From Terrabacter aerolatus (GTDB lineage Bacteria > Actinomycetota > Actinomycetes > Actinomycetales > Dermatophilaceae): DNA of 64,000 nucleotides. Shown here piece after piece: positions 44,913-55,478 of the stretch. The DNA lies in NCBI RefSeq assembly GCF_007991735.1, contig NZ_BJYX01000008.1, forward strand, positions 91,579-155,578, in the 5' to 3' direction. A program made the position numbers and the translations under genes. Numbering within the stretch: position 1 is the first letter of the stretch; every line of letters begins with the position of its first letter. The notes beneath the pieces are model-generated. The model saw only the letters and a program-made list of their open reading frames with translations. It ran no database searches and had not been told where the DNA came from.

Positions 44913-46348
44913 GGATGGGTGGCCTCTCGGGTCGGGGTCGGGGTCGGTGCGGACGGGGAGGTGTCGGTCCGGGCGGCAGCGGTGGGGCGCCGGCGGCCCA
45001 GCGAGCGGTCGAGCGCCGACAGGGCGACGAGCAGCACGGCGGCGACCGTGAGCCCGACGGCGAGGTCGTGCAGCCCGGTCGTGTCGGCGCGCTGGGGGAA
45101 GGCGGCTGCGTTGGCGGCCGACGCGACCATGGCGCCGAGGTACATGAAGGTGCGGAGCAGTCCCGCCGACGAGCCGAGGCGGTCGGGCTCGGCCTGCCGG
45201 TAGAGGGCGTTCTGGTTGGCCAGGCCGATGAGGCCCTGCGGGACCCCGACCACGACGACGACCGCGACGACGAGCCACAGCGGCGAGTCGTCGTGCAGCA
45301 GGAGCAGTCCGAGGCAGGCCACGACCTGCAGGGCGCCGCCGACGAGGAGCTTGCCGCGCACCTGCTCGCGCCGGCCGAACACCGTCGTCACGGTGATGGC
45401 GACGACGAACATCGGCAGCAGCGCGAGCCCGGCCCCGCTCGCGGACAGTCCCCGGGCCTGCTCGAGCCACTGGGTGAAGCCGTAGAGGAAGGCGTAGCTC
45501 ACCGTGAAGGCGAGCAGCTGCCGGACGTACGTCGCGAGCAGGGGACCGTTGCCGGCGAGGACGCGCACGTCGATGAAGGGGTCGTCGACGCTCCGCTCGC
45601 GCGCCACGAGGCCCGCCCCGGCGAGGGCGACGACGAGGAGCAGGGGCCAGTGGGCCGCGGCGGGCTCCATGATGAAGAGCAGCACCGCCGTCAGGGTCAC
45701 GGCGAAGAGGGCCATGCCCACGACGTCGAGGCCGTGCGGCCTCGTCGCGTCGGCGTCGCGGTGCAGCTGCTCGTCGCGGGGCAGACGCAGCGACCCGAGC
45801 ACGAGGCAGGCGATCGCGAGGGGCACGTTGACGGTGAAGATGGTGCGCCAGCCGCCGAGCCCGATGAGCAGCCCGCCCAGGGTGGGGCCGACGACGGCGA
45901 CCGTCTGGTTGGACACGGAGAGTGCGGCGAGCACACCGGCCGGCGAGTCCGTGCCGGTGCGCACCGACTCGCTGCGGATGAGCACCATCGAGGCGGGGTA
46001 GGCCGCGCACGTGCCGATCCCGAGGAGCACCCGGGCCAGCACGAGCACCCCGAGCGACGGCGCGAGCGCCCCGACGATGCCGGCGAGCCCGACGAGCGCC
46101 GTCCCCGCGAGGTAGAGGCGTCGGGGACCGTGCAGGTCGACGAGCCGCCCGACGACCGGCTGGCCCACCGCGGTCGCGAGGTAGAGCGCCGAGACGAGCC
46201 AGATCGTCTCGGACGGCGCCGCGCCGAGCGCCAGACCGATGGGGACGAGCGCCACGGCGAGCATCGAGGAGTTGACCGGGTTGAGCACCGACCCCAGCAC
46301 CATGGGCGCGACGAGGCGCCGGTCGAAGCGTCCGGCGGTCTGCGTCAT
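44909..46348 (-). CDS. MFS transporter, 479 aa, drug/H+ antiporter type
   Basis: Polytopic MFS protein with about 14 segments: SSMLAVALVPIGLALGAAPSETIWLVSALYLATAVGQPVVGRLVDLHGPRRLYLAG holds the motif-A-like loop, and ASMVLIRSES / VGPTLGGLLIGLGGWRTIFTVNVPLAI the motif C region. ATG at 46348 overlaps the marR stop. Probably exports a toxic compound sensed by the MarR regulator (inference). Confidence 0.9.
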   Translation of the reverse strand: MTQTAGRFDRRLVAPMVLGSVLNPVNSSMLAVALVPIGLALGAAPSETIWLVSALYLATAVGQPVVGRLVDLHGPRRLYLAGTALVGLAGIVGALAPSLGVLVLARVLLGIGTCAAYPASMVLIRSESVRTGTDSPAGVLAALSVSNQTVAVVGPTLGGLLIGLGGWRTIFTVNVPLAIACLVLGSLRLPRDEQLHRDADATRPHGLDVVGMALFAVTLTAVLLFIMEPAAAHWPLLLVVALAGAGLVARERSVDDPFIDVRVLAGNGPLLATYVRQLLAFTVSYAFLYGFTQWLEQARGLSASGAGLALLPMFVVAITVTTVFGRREQVRGKLLVGGALQVVACLGLLLLHDDSPLWLVVAVVVVVGVPQGLIGLANQNALYRQAEPDRLGSSAGLLRTFMYLGAMVASAANAAAFPQRADTTGLHDLAVGLTVAAVLLVALSALDRSLGRRRPTAAARTDTSPSAPTPTPTREATHP

Positions 46349-46821
46349 CGGCGCGAGAGACGGTCGAGGAGCACCATGGCCTCGACGACGGTCCGGCGCT
46401 CGGCCTCGGTGAAGTCGTCGGTGAGGGCGCGGGAGAGCCACTCCTCGCGAGCGGCCCGGCTCACGTCGATGCGGCTGTGGCCCGAGCTCGTGAGCGAGAC
46501 GAGCTGGCGCCGGCCGTCGGTGGGGTCGGGCCGCCTCTCGACGAGCCCGCGCTCCTCGAGGACCGCGAGGGTCGCCGCCATCGACTGCGGGCGCACCTGC
46601 TCGGCGGAGGCGAGGGCGCTGGCCGTGGCGTCCCCGTCGCCGAGGAGCCGGCTGAGGACCGCGGTCTGGGAGGGGGTGAGGCCGTCGAGCTCCGCCACGT
46701 CGCGCAGCCGGCGTCGCAGCCGGCTGAACGTGACCCGCACGTCGTGGGCCGCACGCGCCGCCGTCGGCTCGATGGGCGTCGGGTCGGCCGCGGCGAGGCT
46801 GGCGGGGGTGCGTGACGGCAT
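46345..46821 (-). CDS. MarR family transcriptional regulator, 158 aa
   Basis: Winged-helix MarR: LDGLTPSQTAVLSRLLGDGDATASALASAEQVRPQSMAATLAVLEERGLVERRPDPTDGRRQLVSLTSSG, with the DxRxxxxxLT wing. ATG at 46821 lies within a GTATGCCG octamer. Its stop overlaps the MFS start. A GACAGTC/GACTGTC palindrome 19 bp upstream is the likely autoregulatory site. Confidence 0.9.
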   Translation of the reverse strand: MPSRTPASLAAADPTPIEPTAARAAHDVRVTFSRLRRRLRDVAELDGLTPSQTAVLSRLLGDGDATASALASAEQVRPQSMAATLAVLEERGLVERRPDPTDGRRQLVSLTSSGHSRIDVSRAAREEWLSRALTDDFTEAERRTVVEAMVLLDRLSRR

Positions 46822-46839
46822 ACGACGACCGTAGAACTC

Positions 46840-46855
46840 GACAGTCGAGACTGTC
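46840..46855. promoter_or_regulatory. Palindromic operator upstream of marR
   Basis: GACAGTC-GA-GACTGTC, perfect 7-bp arms with a 2-bp centre, 19 bp upstream of the marR start, in the divergent spacer shared with dnaK. Typical size and place for a MarR site. Confidence 0.7.
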
Positions 46856-46903
46856 CAGTCGCAACTGATGGTCAGCCTGGGGAACAATCCGGCCCGCCCC
46901 AGA

Positions 46904-46924
46904 GTTGAGTCGGGTGAACGCAAG
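46904..46924 (+). promoter_or_regulatory. HAIR operator (HspR binding) upstream of dnaK
   Basis: GTTGAGT-N7-ACGCAAG against the HAIR consensus CTTGAGT-N7-ACTCAAG: 12 of 14 conserved positions match. Located about 115 bp upstream of dnaK and 17 bp before a TTGACA. HspR is encoded at the end of the same operon. Confidence 0.8.
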
Positions 46925-46940
46925 ATTTGCGAGTCTGGTT

Positions 46941-46970
46941 TTGACAATCACGCCGGAGCCGGAGCAGATT
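46941..46970 (+). promoter_or_regulatory. Candidate dnaK promoter
   Basis: TTGACA (46941-46946), 18-bp spacer, CAGATT (46965-46970). Perfect -35, weak -10. The leader to the ATG is about 60 nt. Confidence 0.5.
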
Positions 46971-47037
46971 GAGCGAGGACCTGTTTCACCAGACCATCAG
47001 CAACACGATCTCCACCTAGATCACCAAGGAGTCACCC

Positions 47038-48947
<1,910 letters not shown>

Positions 48948-48951
<4 letters not shown>

Positions 48952-49670
48952 CCGAGTCCCCGAACCACGGCACGTCCGGCGAGCAGCCCGACGTGACCGC
49001 GACGGGCGCGACGGGTGCCGGCGGCGACGCCGCCGGCACCCCGCCCCGTGGCGGCTCGGGCGGCTCCGCCCACGGCGAGCGTCACCACACGTACTACGAG
49101 GGCGGCGCCGGCGCGTCGTCCGAGCCCGGCGGTGAGGACGAGTTCGACCACACCGCAAGCGATTCCGGTGAGGCAGTGAAGGCCGGAGAGGCCGGCGGCG
49201 CCGACGAGTCCTCGGAGACCGAGGGCACGGCCCTCGCCGAGGAGGACACCATGGCCGCGACGCTGCTCGCCGACCTGCAGCGACTGCAGGCCGAGTACGT
49301 CAACTACAAGAAGCGCGTCGACCGCGACCGCGAGGTCATCCGCCACACGGCGGTCGGCAGCGTCGTCGAGTCGCTGCTCCCGGTCCTCGACGACATCCAC
49401 ATGGCCCGCCAGGCCGGCGACCTCGCCGGCGGCCCCTTCGCCGCGATCGCCGACAAGCTCGAGGCGACCCTCGGCCGCTTCGGCGTCGAGCGGGTCGGCG
49501 AGGCCGGGCAGGAGTTCGACCCCAACGTGCACGAGGCCCTCATGCACGTCGAGGCCGACCTGCCCGAAGGGGCGACGGGCACGACCGTCGTCCAGGTGCT
49601 GCAGCCCGGCTACCGCATCGGTGACCGGCTCGTCCGCGCCGCGCGGGTCTCGGTTGCCGACCCCGCATGA
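48948..49670 (+). CDS. grpE: Nucleotide exchange factor GrpE
   Basis: Releases ADP from DnaK. 240 aa: a long disordered acidic/Gly-rich N-terminus (about 90 residues), then the coiled coil [29 protein letters not shown] and the beta-wing domain with [22 protein letters not shown] and [24 protein letters not shown] start overlaps the dnaK stop (GTGA). Confidence 0.97.
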
Positions 49671-49756
49671 GACGTCCGCCGCCGGGCTGCGCACGCAGCC
49701 CGGCGGCATACCCGATGATGGGAGCGAGACAGTTCCCGTGAAGGAGGAGGTGCGCC

Positions 49757-50776
49757 ATGGCTAGTCAGGACTGGTTCGAGAAGGACTTCTACGCGATCCT
49801 CGGCGTGCCCCAGGACGCCGACGCGGCGACGATCAAGAAGACGTACCGCAAGGTCGCCCGCACCATGCACCCCGACCACAACGTCGGTGACGCCAAGGCC
49901 GAGGAGCGCTTCAAGGAGGTCGGTGAGGCGTATGCCGTCCTGTCCGACCCCGAGAAGCGACGTGAGTACGACGCCATCCGGGCCATGTCGCATGGCGGCG
50001 CCCGCTTCACCGCAGGCGGCGCCGGCGGACAGGGCGCCGGCTTCGAGGACATCTTCTCCGCGTTCGGTGGCGCCGGCGGAGCCGGCGGGCCGGGCGGGCA
50101 GCGCGTCCGCTTCAACACCGGTGGCGCCGGTGGCCAGCCGAACCTCGAGGACATCCTCGGGCAGATGTTCGGCGGTGGTGCGCCGGGCGCCGGCTACGGC
50201 GGCTACGGGGCCACGGCGGGTCCCCGTTCCGGGACCGACGTCCAGGCCAACACCCACATCGCCTTCCGCGACGCGGTCGAGGGGTCGACCGTCGCGCTCA
50301 GCTCGCCCGACCTCGGTCGCATCAACGCCCGCATCCCCGCGGGCGTCAAGGACGGCCAGCGGATCCGCCTGCGCGGCAAGGGTCGTCAGGGCGACCCGGG
50401 CGCCCCGGCCGGTGACCTCATCCTCACCGTGACGGTCGACAAGCACCCGGTCTTCGGCCGCGAGGGCGACAACCTCACCCTCGACCTGCCGATCACCTTC
50501 GCGGAGGCTGCCCTCGGCGCGACCGTCGCCGTGCCGACCCTCGACGGCGGCTCGGTCAAGGTCAAGGTCGCCCCGGGCACGCCGAGTGGCCGCGTGCTGC
50601 GGCTCAAGGGTCGTGGCGTCAAGCGCGGCGACCACGTCGGCGACCTCCTGGCCAAGGTCCAGGTCGTGGTGCCCCAGCGGCTGACCGACGAGGCCCGAGA
50701 GGCCGTCGAGAAGATGGCGGCGGCCGAGGACGGCCACGACCCGCGCGCCGAGCTGTTCCAGCGGGCCCGGGCCTGA
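49757..50776 (+). CDS. dnaJ: DnaJ-type co-chaperone without zinc finger (CbpA-like), 339 aa
   Basis: J-domain (residues 1-70) with HPD in RTMHPDHN, then a Gly/Ala/Phe-rich linker (GGAGGQGAGFEDIFSAFGG...) and the two C-terminal beta domains ARIPAGVKDGQRIRLRGKG and PITFAEAALGATVAVPTLDG. The four CxxCxGxG zinc motifs of classical DnaJ are absent, so it is a type II J protein. GGAGG upstream of the ATG at 49757. Same operon as dnaK-grpE, 86 bp after grpE. Confidence 0.95.
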   Translation: MASQDWFEKDFYAILGVPQDADAATIKKTYRKVARTMHPDHNVGDAKAEERFKEVGEAYAVLSDPEKRREYDAIRAMSHGGARFTAGGAGGQGAGFEDIFSAFGGAGGAGGPGGQRVRFNTGGAGGQPNLEDILGQMFGGGAPGAGYGGYGATAGPRSGTDVQANTHIAFRDAVEGSTVALSSPDLGRINARIPAGVKDGQRIRLRGKGRQGDPGAPAGDLILTVTVDKHPVFGREGDNLTLDLPITFAEAALGATVAVPTLDGGSVKVKVAPGTPSGRVLRLKGRGVKRGDHVGDLLAKVQVVVPQRLTDEAREAVEKMAAAEDGHDPRAELFQRARA

Positions 50777-50817
50777 CACGCACGGCCGAGACCTGACGAG
50801 AGGAGGTGACGACGACG

Positions 50818-51270
50818 ATGGCACGCAAGAGCGCCCGCCCCGGTGGGCACGACGACGACGCCCCCGTCTTCGTCATCTCCGTCGCCGCCGAGCTGGCCGG
50901 CATGCACGCCCAGACCCTGCGCCAGTACGACCGGCTCGGACTCGTCTCCCCGTCGCGCACGCGCGGGGGAGGACGTCGCTACAGCACCCGTGACGTCGAG
51001 CTGCTCCGCGAGGTGCAGCGCCTGTCGCAGGAGGGGGTCTCCCTCGCCGGCATCCAGCGCATCCTCGACCTCGAGAACCACGTGACGGCGCTTCGGTCGC
51101 GGGTCGAGGAGCTGGCCGCCGAGCTCGCCGCCGCCCAGGCCGCTCTCTCGTCCGGCGCCCGGGTCTTCGCGGTCGGGCCGCGGGGTGAGGTCGTCGCGGT
51201 GCGTCCGGGGCAGCGCCCGCCCCGGGCCGCGTCCTCCCAGGCCCTCGTCGTGTGGCGGCCCGAGCGGTAG
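50818..51270 (+). CDS. hspR: Heat shock repressor HspR (MerR family)
   Basis: MerR-type HTH: VFVISVAAELAGMHAQTLRQYDRLGLVSPSRTRGGGRRYSTRDVELLREVQRLSQEGVSLAGIQRIL, followed by a coiled coil (VEELAAELAAAQAAL). HspR represses dnaK and clpB operons at HAIR sites, with DnaK as co-repressor in Streptomyces. AGGAGG at 50801-50806 precedes the ATG at 50818. Last gene of the operon it controls. Confidence 0.96.
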   Translation: MARKSARPGGHDDDAPVFVISVAAELAGMHAQTLRQYDRLGLVSPSRTRGGGRRYSTRDVELLREVQRLSQEGVSLAGIQRILDLENHVTALRSRVEELAAELAAAQAALSSGARVFAVGPRGEVVAVRPGQRPPRAASSQALVVWRPER

Positions 51271-51301
51271 CGTCCGACCTCGGGGAGTCACCCGTGTGTG
51301 T

Positions 51302-51321
51302 CAGACTGTGCAGGCCTCAAG
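51302..51321 (+). promoter_or_regulatory. Leader element shared by the two ANTAR genes (copy 1)
   Basis: CAGACTGTGCAGGCCTCAAG; a related sequence lies upstream of the second ANTAR gene at 54674 (shared AGACTGT...GCCTC). Could be a common -10/start region. Confidence 0.35.
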
Positions 51322-51387
51322 CAGACGGGGCGCGCCGTTGTGGAATGCCGCCGGAGGCAGCTTCTTGACCCCAGTCCCGGAGGTCGT

Positions 51388-54300
51388 GTGACCCCGCACC
51401 ACCCTGAGAGCGACGTGCCCGGCGCTCCCATGACGAACGCTTCGAGCTCTGGCGTACCCGCGTCGCCGAGCAGCATGCAGGAGCTGTTCGCGCGGACCGA
51501 CTGGTCGGCGACCTCACTCGGTGCTGTCGAGTCGTGGCCGGCCAACCTGCGCATCCTCGTCGACGTCTGCCTGTCGTCGCGCTTCCCCATGCTCGTCTGC
51601 TGGGGTCCCGACCTGCTCATGATCTACAACGACGGCTACCGCACCCTGCTCGGCGAGAGCAAGCACCCCGGCGCATGGGGCCGGGCGGTGCGCGACGTCT
51701 GGCCCGAGGTGTGGGACGTCATCGGGCCGATGTTCGCCGGCGTCACCGGTGGTGGGCCGGCGACGTGGGTCGAGGACGAGCTGCTCGTCGTCGACCGTTC
51801 GGGCTACCTCGAGGAGGCCTACTTCACGTGGTCCTACGGCGCCGTCCACGACGACTCCGGTGCGGTCGTCGGCGTGCTCAACGTCGCCACCGAGACCACG
51901 GCGAAGGTCGTCGCCGAACGACGCGCCGACGTCGCGTCACGCCTGTTCGCCTCCCTCGCCGATGCCGAGAACGCCGAGGACGTCCGCCGTCGTGCGCTCG
52001 AGGTGCTGCGCTCGGACGTCCACGACCACCTCGAGAGCGAGGTGCGCTGGTACGCCCCCGGTGACCCTGCCCCCGAGACCCTCGACGACGAGGGGCGCAC
52101 GGTGCACGTCGTGCCGGTCGTCGAGCCAGGACTGCTCGAGCCGACCGCCCACCTGCTGCTGACCGAGAACCCCCGGCGGACGTGGGACCCCCAGCTGCAG
52201 ATCTACGCCGAGCTCTGCGCCTCGCACGTCGCGATGGCGCTGAGCGGCATCCGTCGGCTCCAGGAGGAGCGCCACCGGTCCGAGGCCCTGGCCGAGCTCG
52301 ACGTCGCCAAGTCCGACTTCTTCGCCAACGTCAGCCACGAGCTGCGCACCCCGCTCACCCTCATCGCCGGCCCGGTGCAGGACGCCCTCGCCGCCGACGG
52401 CCTCGACCCCGAGCAGCGCCAGCGCTTCGAGCTGATCCGGCGCAACACCGACCGCCTCGCCGGACTCGTCGACCGCATCCTCGACCTCACCCGGGTCGAG
52501 GCCGGCGCGGTCGAGCCGCACTGGGTCGCGGCCGACGTCGAGGAGCTGACCACCGGCATCGCCGCCAACTTCCGCCCGGCCATCGAGCGCACGGGGCTGG
52601 AGTTCGAGGTGGTGTGCGACGAGCTCGACCACGAGGCCTACGTCGACGTCGACATGTTCGAGCGCATCGTGCTCAACCTGCTGTCCAACGCCCTGAAGTT
52701 CACCGCGCGGGGCCGCATCTCGCTGCACCTGGGTGGCACCGACACCGGGTTCGCCGTGTCCGTCGCCGACACCGGCATCGGCATCGCCGAGAAGGACCTC
52801 GACCTCGTCTTCGACCGCTTCCGGCAGCTCGACCGCGGCGACGACCGCCGCTCGCGCGAAGGGGCCGGCATCGGTCTGTCGCTCGTGCGCCAGCTCGTCG
52901 ACCTGCTGGGCGGACGCGTCGCCGTGCAGTCGCGGCAGGGTCGCGGCAGCACCTTCACCGTGTCGTTCCCGTGGGGGCGCCCCGCCGAGCGGGCGGCCCT
53001 GCGTCCCTCGATCACGCCGCGGTCGGCTGAGTCCTTCATCCACGAGGCGAGCAGCTGGGTCGTGCGCGACTCCGTCGCGGCCGAGATGCAGGCCTCCACC
53101 GGGGAGACCCGGGTGCCCGGCCCGACCTCGCCGGCCACGAGGCCCGACGGGGTCCGCCCGACGCTCCTCGTCGTCGAGGACAACCACGACATGCGCGACT
53201 ACATCTCCCGGCACTGCGTGGTCGACTACGACGTCGTGTCCGTCCGTGACGGGGTGGAGGCCCTCGAGCACCTGCGTGACCGGCGTCCGTCGATCGTCCT
53301 CGCCGACGTCATGATGCCGCGCATGGACGGACTCACGCTCGTGCGCGAGATCCGCGCGGACGCCAACCTGCGCGACCTGCCCGTCGTGCTCCTGTCGGCA
53401 CGAGCCGGCGTCGAGGCCAGCACGACGGGACTGCTCGAAGGTGCCGACGACTACGTCGTCAAGCCTTTCCAGCCCGAGGAGCTGCGGGCGCGTCTGGCGG
53501 CCAACCTCGTGCGCGCCCGGTCGCGGTCGCGGGACGCGGCCTGGCTCCGGGCCATCCTCGGCGCCATCCAGGAGCCGTTCGTCGTCGTCGACGGCGACGG
53601 CCAGGTCGTCCAGGTCAACGACGTGTTCACGCGGACGTTCGGCTGGTCGATCGCCGACGGTCCCCTCGTGCCGCCCTACCCGTGGTGGATCCCCGAGTCG
53701 GAGTCGCCCGACGAGCACCTGCAGCACCGGCGTCGCATGGAGCTGCTCCAGTCCGGCCGTCCGGTCGAGCACGACCGCTACCGCATCCTGCGGCGCGGCG
53801 GCGGGGAGGCGTGGGTCCACGTCCGGTCGGCGAGCGTGCCCGGCACGGCCGAGCACGACGGCTTCGTCATCGTCGTCGTGCGCGACGAGACGCGAGAGCG
53901 GGAGTCGCGCATGCGTCGCGAGCTCGCTGCCCGCATCGCCGTCGACCTCGCGACGGCCGACGACCTCGACCAGGTGCTCGGCACGGCCGTCACCGGCTTC
54001 ACGGTGCTCTTCGACGGCGAGGTGACGCTGAGCGTCTCGCCGACGAAGGGTGACCCGGTGGTGCTCTCACCTCGCGGGCGCGTCGGCCTCGCCGAGCTCG
54101 ACGCCGTCGTCCTCCGGGGCCTGCAGTCCTCACCCCACACCCACGACGTGCTCGTGGGCGACAAGCGCGAGGGCCTGCTGCTGCTGCCCACGGCCCAGGA
54201 GTCCGACTGCCGCGCGTGGGTGCAGTTCGACGAGCCCCGCCTCGTCTCGAGCGACGAGCTCATCGTCGGTGACCTGCTCGCCCAGTCGCTGGGCCAGGCC

Positions 54301-54534
54301 GTCGACCGCGTCATCGCGAAGCAGGCGAGGGCCGACAAGGAGCGCCAGCTCGAGCAGGCCATCGAGAGCCACCGCCTCATCGGCCACGCCGTCGGCGTCC
54401 TCATCGAGCGCCACCGCATCACGGCCAAGGAGAGCTTCGAGATGCTGCGGCAGGCCTCGCTCAACCGCAACATCAAGCTGCGCGAGATCGCGGCCCGGGT
54501 CGTCGAGAGCGGCCAGGACCCCGACCGGGCCTGA
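51388..54534 (+). CDS. Hybrid sensor kinase with receiver, PAS and C-terminal ANTAR RNA-binding domain, about 1048 aa
   Basis: Domains in order: N-terminal PAS-like sensor (about 25-170; LVCWGPDLLMIYNDGYR), a GAF-like region, HisKA with phospho-acceptor His about 317 (ANVSHELRTPLTLIAGP), HATPase (NLLSNALKF; DTGIGIAEKDLDLVFDRF; EGAGIGLSLVRQL), receiver with phospho-acceptor Asp about 639 (VLADVMMPRMDG; conserved Lys in DDYVVKPF), PAS (about 725-838; QEPFVVVDGDGQVVQVND), a GAF-like region and ANTAR (about 990-1048; LEQAIESHRLIGHAVGVLIERHRITAKESFEMLRQASL). ANTAR domains bind paired RNA hairpins and prevent termination. GTG at 51388 has GGAGG 4 bp upstream; ATG 51430 lacks one. Confidence 0.9.
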   Translation: MTPHHPESDVPGAPMTNASSSGVPASPSSMQELFARTDWSATSLGAVESWPANLRILVDVCLSSRFPMLVCWGPDLLMIYNDGYRTLLGESKHPGAWGRAVRDVWPEVWDVIGPMFAGVTGGGPATWVEDELLVVDRSGYLEEAYFTWSYGAVHDDSGAVVGVLNVATETTAKVVAERRADVASRLFASLADAENAEDVRRRALEVLRSDVHDHLESEVRWYAPGDPAPETLDDEGRTVHVVPVVEPGLLEPTAHLLLTENPRRTWDPQLQIYAELCASHVAMALSGIRRLQEERHRSEALAELDVAKSDFFANVSHELRTPLTLIAGPVQDALAADGLDPEQRQRFELIRRNTDRLAGLVDRILDLTRVEAGAVEPHWVAADVEELTTGIAANFRPAIERTGLEFEVVCDELDHEAYVDVDMFERIVLNLLSNALKFTARGRISLHLGGTDTGFAVSVADTGIGIAEKDLDLVFDRFRQLDRGDDRRSREGAGIGLSLVRQLVDLLGGRVAVQSRQGRGSTFTVSFPWGRPAERAALRPSITPRSAESFIHEASSWVVRDSVAAEMQASTGETRVPGPTSPATRPDGVRPTLLVVEDNHDMRDYISRHCVVDYDVVSVRDGVEALEHLRDRRPSIVLADVMMPRMDGLTLVREIRADANLRDLPVVLLSARAGVEASTTGLLEGADDYVVKPFQPEELRARLAANLVRARSRSRDAAWLRAILGAIQEPFVVVDGDGQVVQVNDVFTRTFGWSIADGPLVPPYPWWIPESESPDEHLQHRRRMELLQSGRPVEHDRYRILRRGGGEAWVHVRSASVPGTAEHDGFVIVVVRDETRERESRMRRELAARIAVDLATADDLDQVLGTAVTGFTVLFDGEVTLSVSPTKGDPVVLSPRGRVGLAELDAVVLRGLQSSPHTHDVLVGDKREGLLLLPTAQESDCRAWVQFDEPRLVSSDELIVGDLLAQSLGQAVDRVIAKQARADKERQLEQAIESHRLIGHAVGVLIERHRITAKESFEMLRQASLNRNIKLREIAARVVESGQDPDRA

Positions 54535-54545
54535 GTCCCACCGCA

Positions 54546-54586
54546 CGCGTTCGACCTCCGCCGTACGGCACCGGAGGTCGAGCGCG
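54546..54586 (+). terminator. Strong 15-bp hairpin between the ANTAR genes
   Basis: CGCGTTCGACCTCCG pairs with CGGAGGTCGAGCGCG (54572-54586), 15 bp with one G-T pair and an 11-nt loop holding CCGTACGG. Terminator-like but without a T-run. As it lies between two ANTAR-protein genes it is also a candidate antitermination target. Confidence 0.7.
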
Positions 54587-54673
54587 TGCTGCGTGCACCG
54601 CTGTGCCACGGGCGAATTGGCTGATCGGGCCTCGTCGCCGTGTCGCGTTTTGTCCACCGGCAGGGCAAGGTGC

Positions 54674-54693
54674 AAGACTGTCCTGCCTCCAAG
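54674..54693 (+). promoter_or_regulatory. Leader element shared by the two ANTAR genes (copy 2)
   Basis: AAGACTGTCCTGCCTCCAAG, related to the element at 51302. TTGTCC about 18 bp upstream could be a -35 with AAGACT as -10. Confidence 0.35.
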
Positions 54694-54728
54694 ATCGCGG
54701 GCCTTCCCACGCATACCCTGGAGGCCCT

Positions 54729-55460
54729 GTGAGCGACCGGCGACCGGCGACCGCTGCCGTCGATGCGAGCCTCTCGACACAGCTGGCGCTCGTCTCGGCG
54801 GCGGCGCGGCAGGTGGTGGGCGCGCAGGACCTCGAGCAGGCGCTCGCGGTGGCGGCCTCGGCTATCGGGACCGCGCTCTCGGGCGAGGCGGTGCTTCGCG
54901 TCACCGCGGCAGAGCACGACCTGATCGCCGACTCCTCGGGCGTCGTCCCGCCGTCGGCCCTGCCGCCCTGGGTGCGTGCGGCCCTGACCACGACGCAGCC
55001 GAACGGCGTCGTCGGTGCTGCCGGTCGCAAGGAGTCCCAGGCCGTCGGCGGACCCGAGGCTGCGCGCAGCTGTCGTCACGACCCCGACGAGCGCGGCCTC
55101 CTGCTGGACTCCTCGAGTGGCCTGAGCGCCTGCCGGGCCTGGGTGGCCACTGGCCGGACCATCGGCCCCGGCGTCGCCCAGCGCCTCGTGGCGGAGCTGC
55201 TCCTGCACTGCCTCGCCCAGTCGGTGGACCGCATCGTGACGGTCGAGCGGGTCCGCCACAACGAGGCCAACCTCGAGCGGGCCGTCGACAGCAACCGACT
55301 CGTCGGTCAGGCGATGGGCATCCTCATCGAGCGTCACCGGATCATGTCGGAGGAGGCCTTCGAGGTGCTCCGTCGCACGTCGCAGGACCACAACGTCAAG
55401 CTGCGCGAGGTCGCCCGGCGCGTCATCGAGACCGGAGCCGAGCCCGACGAGGTCGTCTGA
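54729..55460 (+). CDS. GAF-ANTAR domain RNA-binding regulator, 243 aa
   Basis: N-terminal GAF-like domain (QLALVSAAARQVVGAQDLEQALAVAASAIGTAL), C-terminal ANTAR (LERAVDSNRLVGQAMGILIERHRIMSEEAFEVLRRTSQDHNVKLREVARRVI). The ANTAR parts of this and the preceding kinase are clearly related. GTG at 54729 has GGAGG 4 bp upstream. Likely a transcription antiterminator whose GAF domain senses a ligand. Confidence 0.9.
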   Translation: MSDRRPATAAVDASLSTQLALVSAAARQVVGAQDLEQALAVAASAIGTALSGEAVLRVTAAEHDLIADSSGVVPPSALPPWVRAALTTTQPNGVVGAAGRKESQAVGGPEAARSCRHDPDERGLLLDSSSGLSACRAWVATGRTIGPGVAQRLVAELLLHCLAQSVDRIVTVERVRHNEANLERAVDSNRLVGQAMGILIERHRIMSEEAFEVLRRTSQDHNVKLREVARRVIETGAEPDEVV

Positions 55461-55478
55461 CCGCCCTACGCTGGAGTC

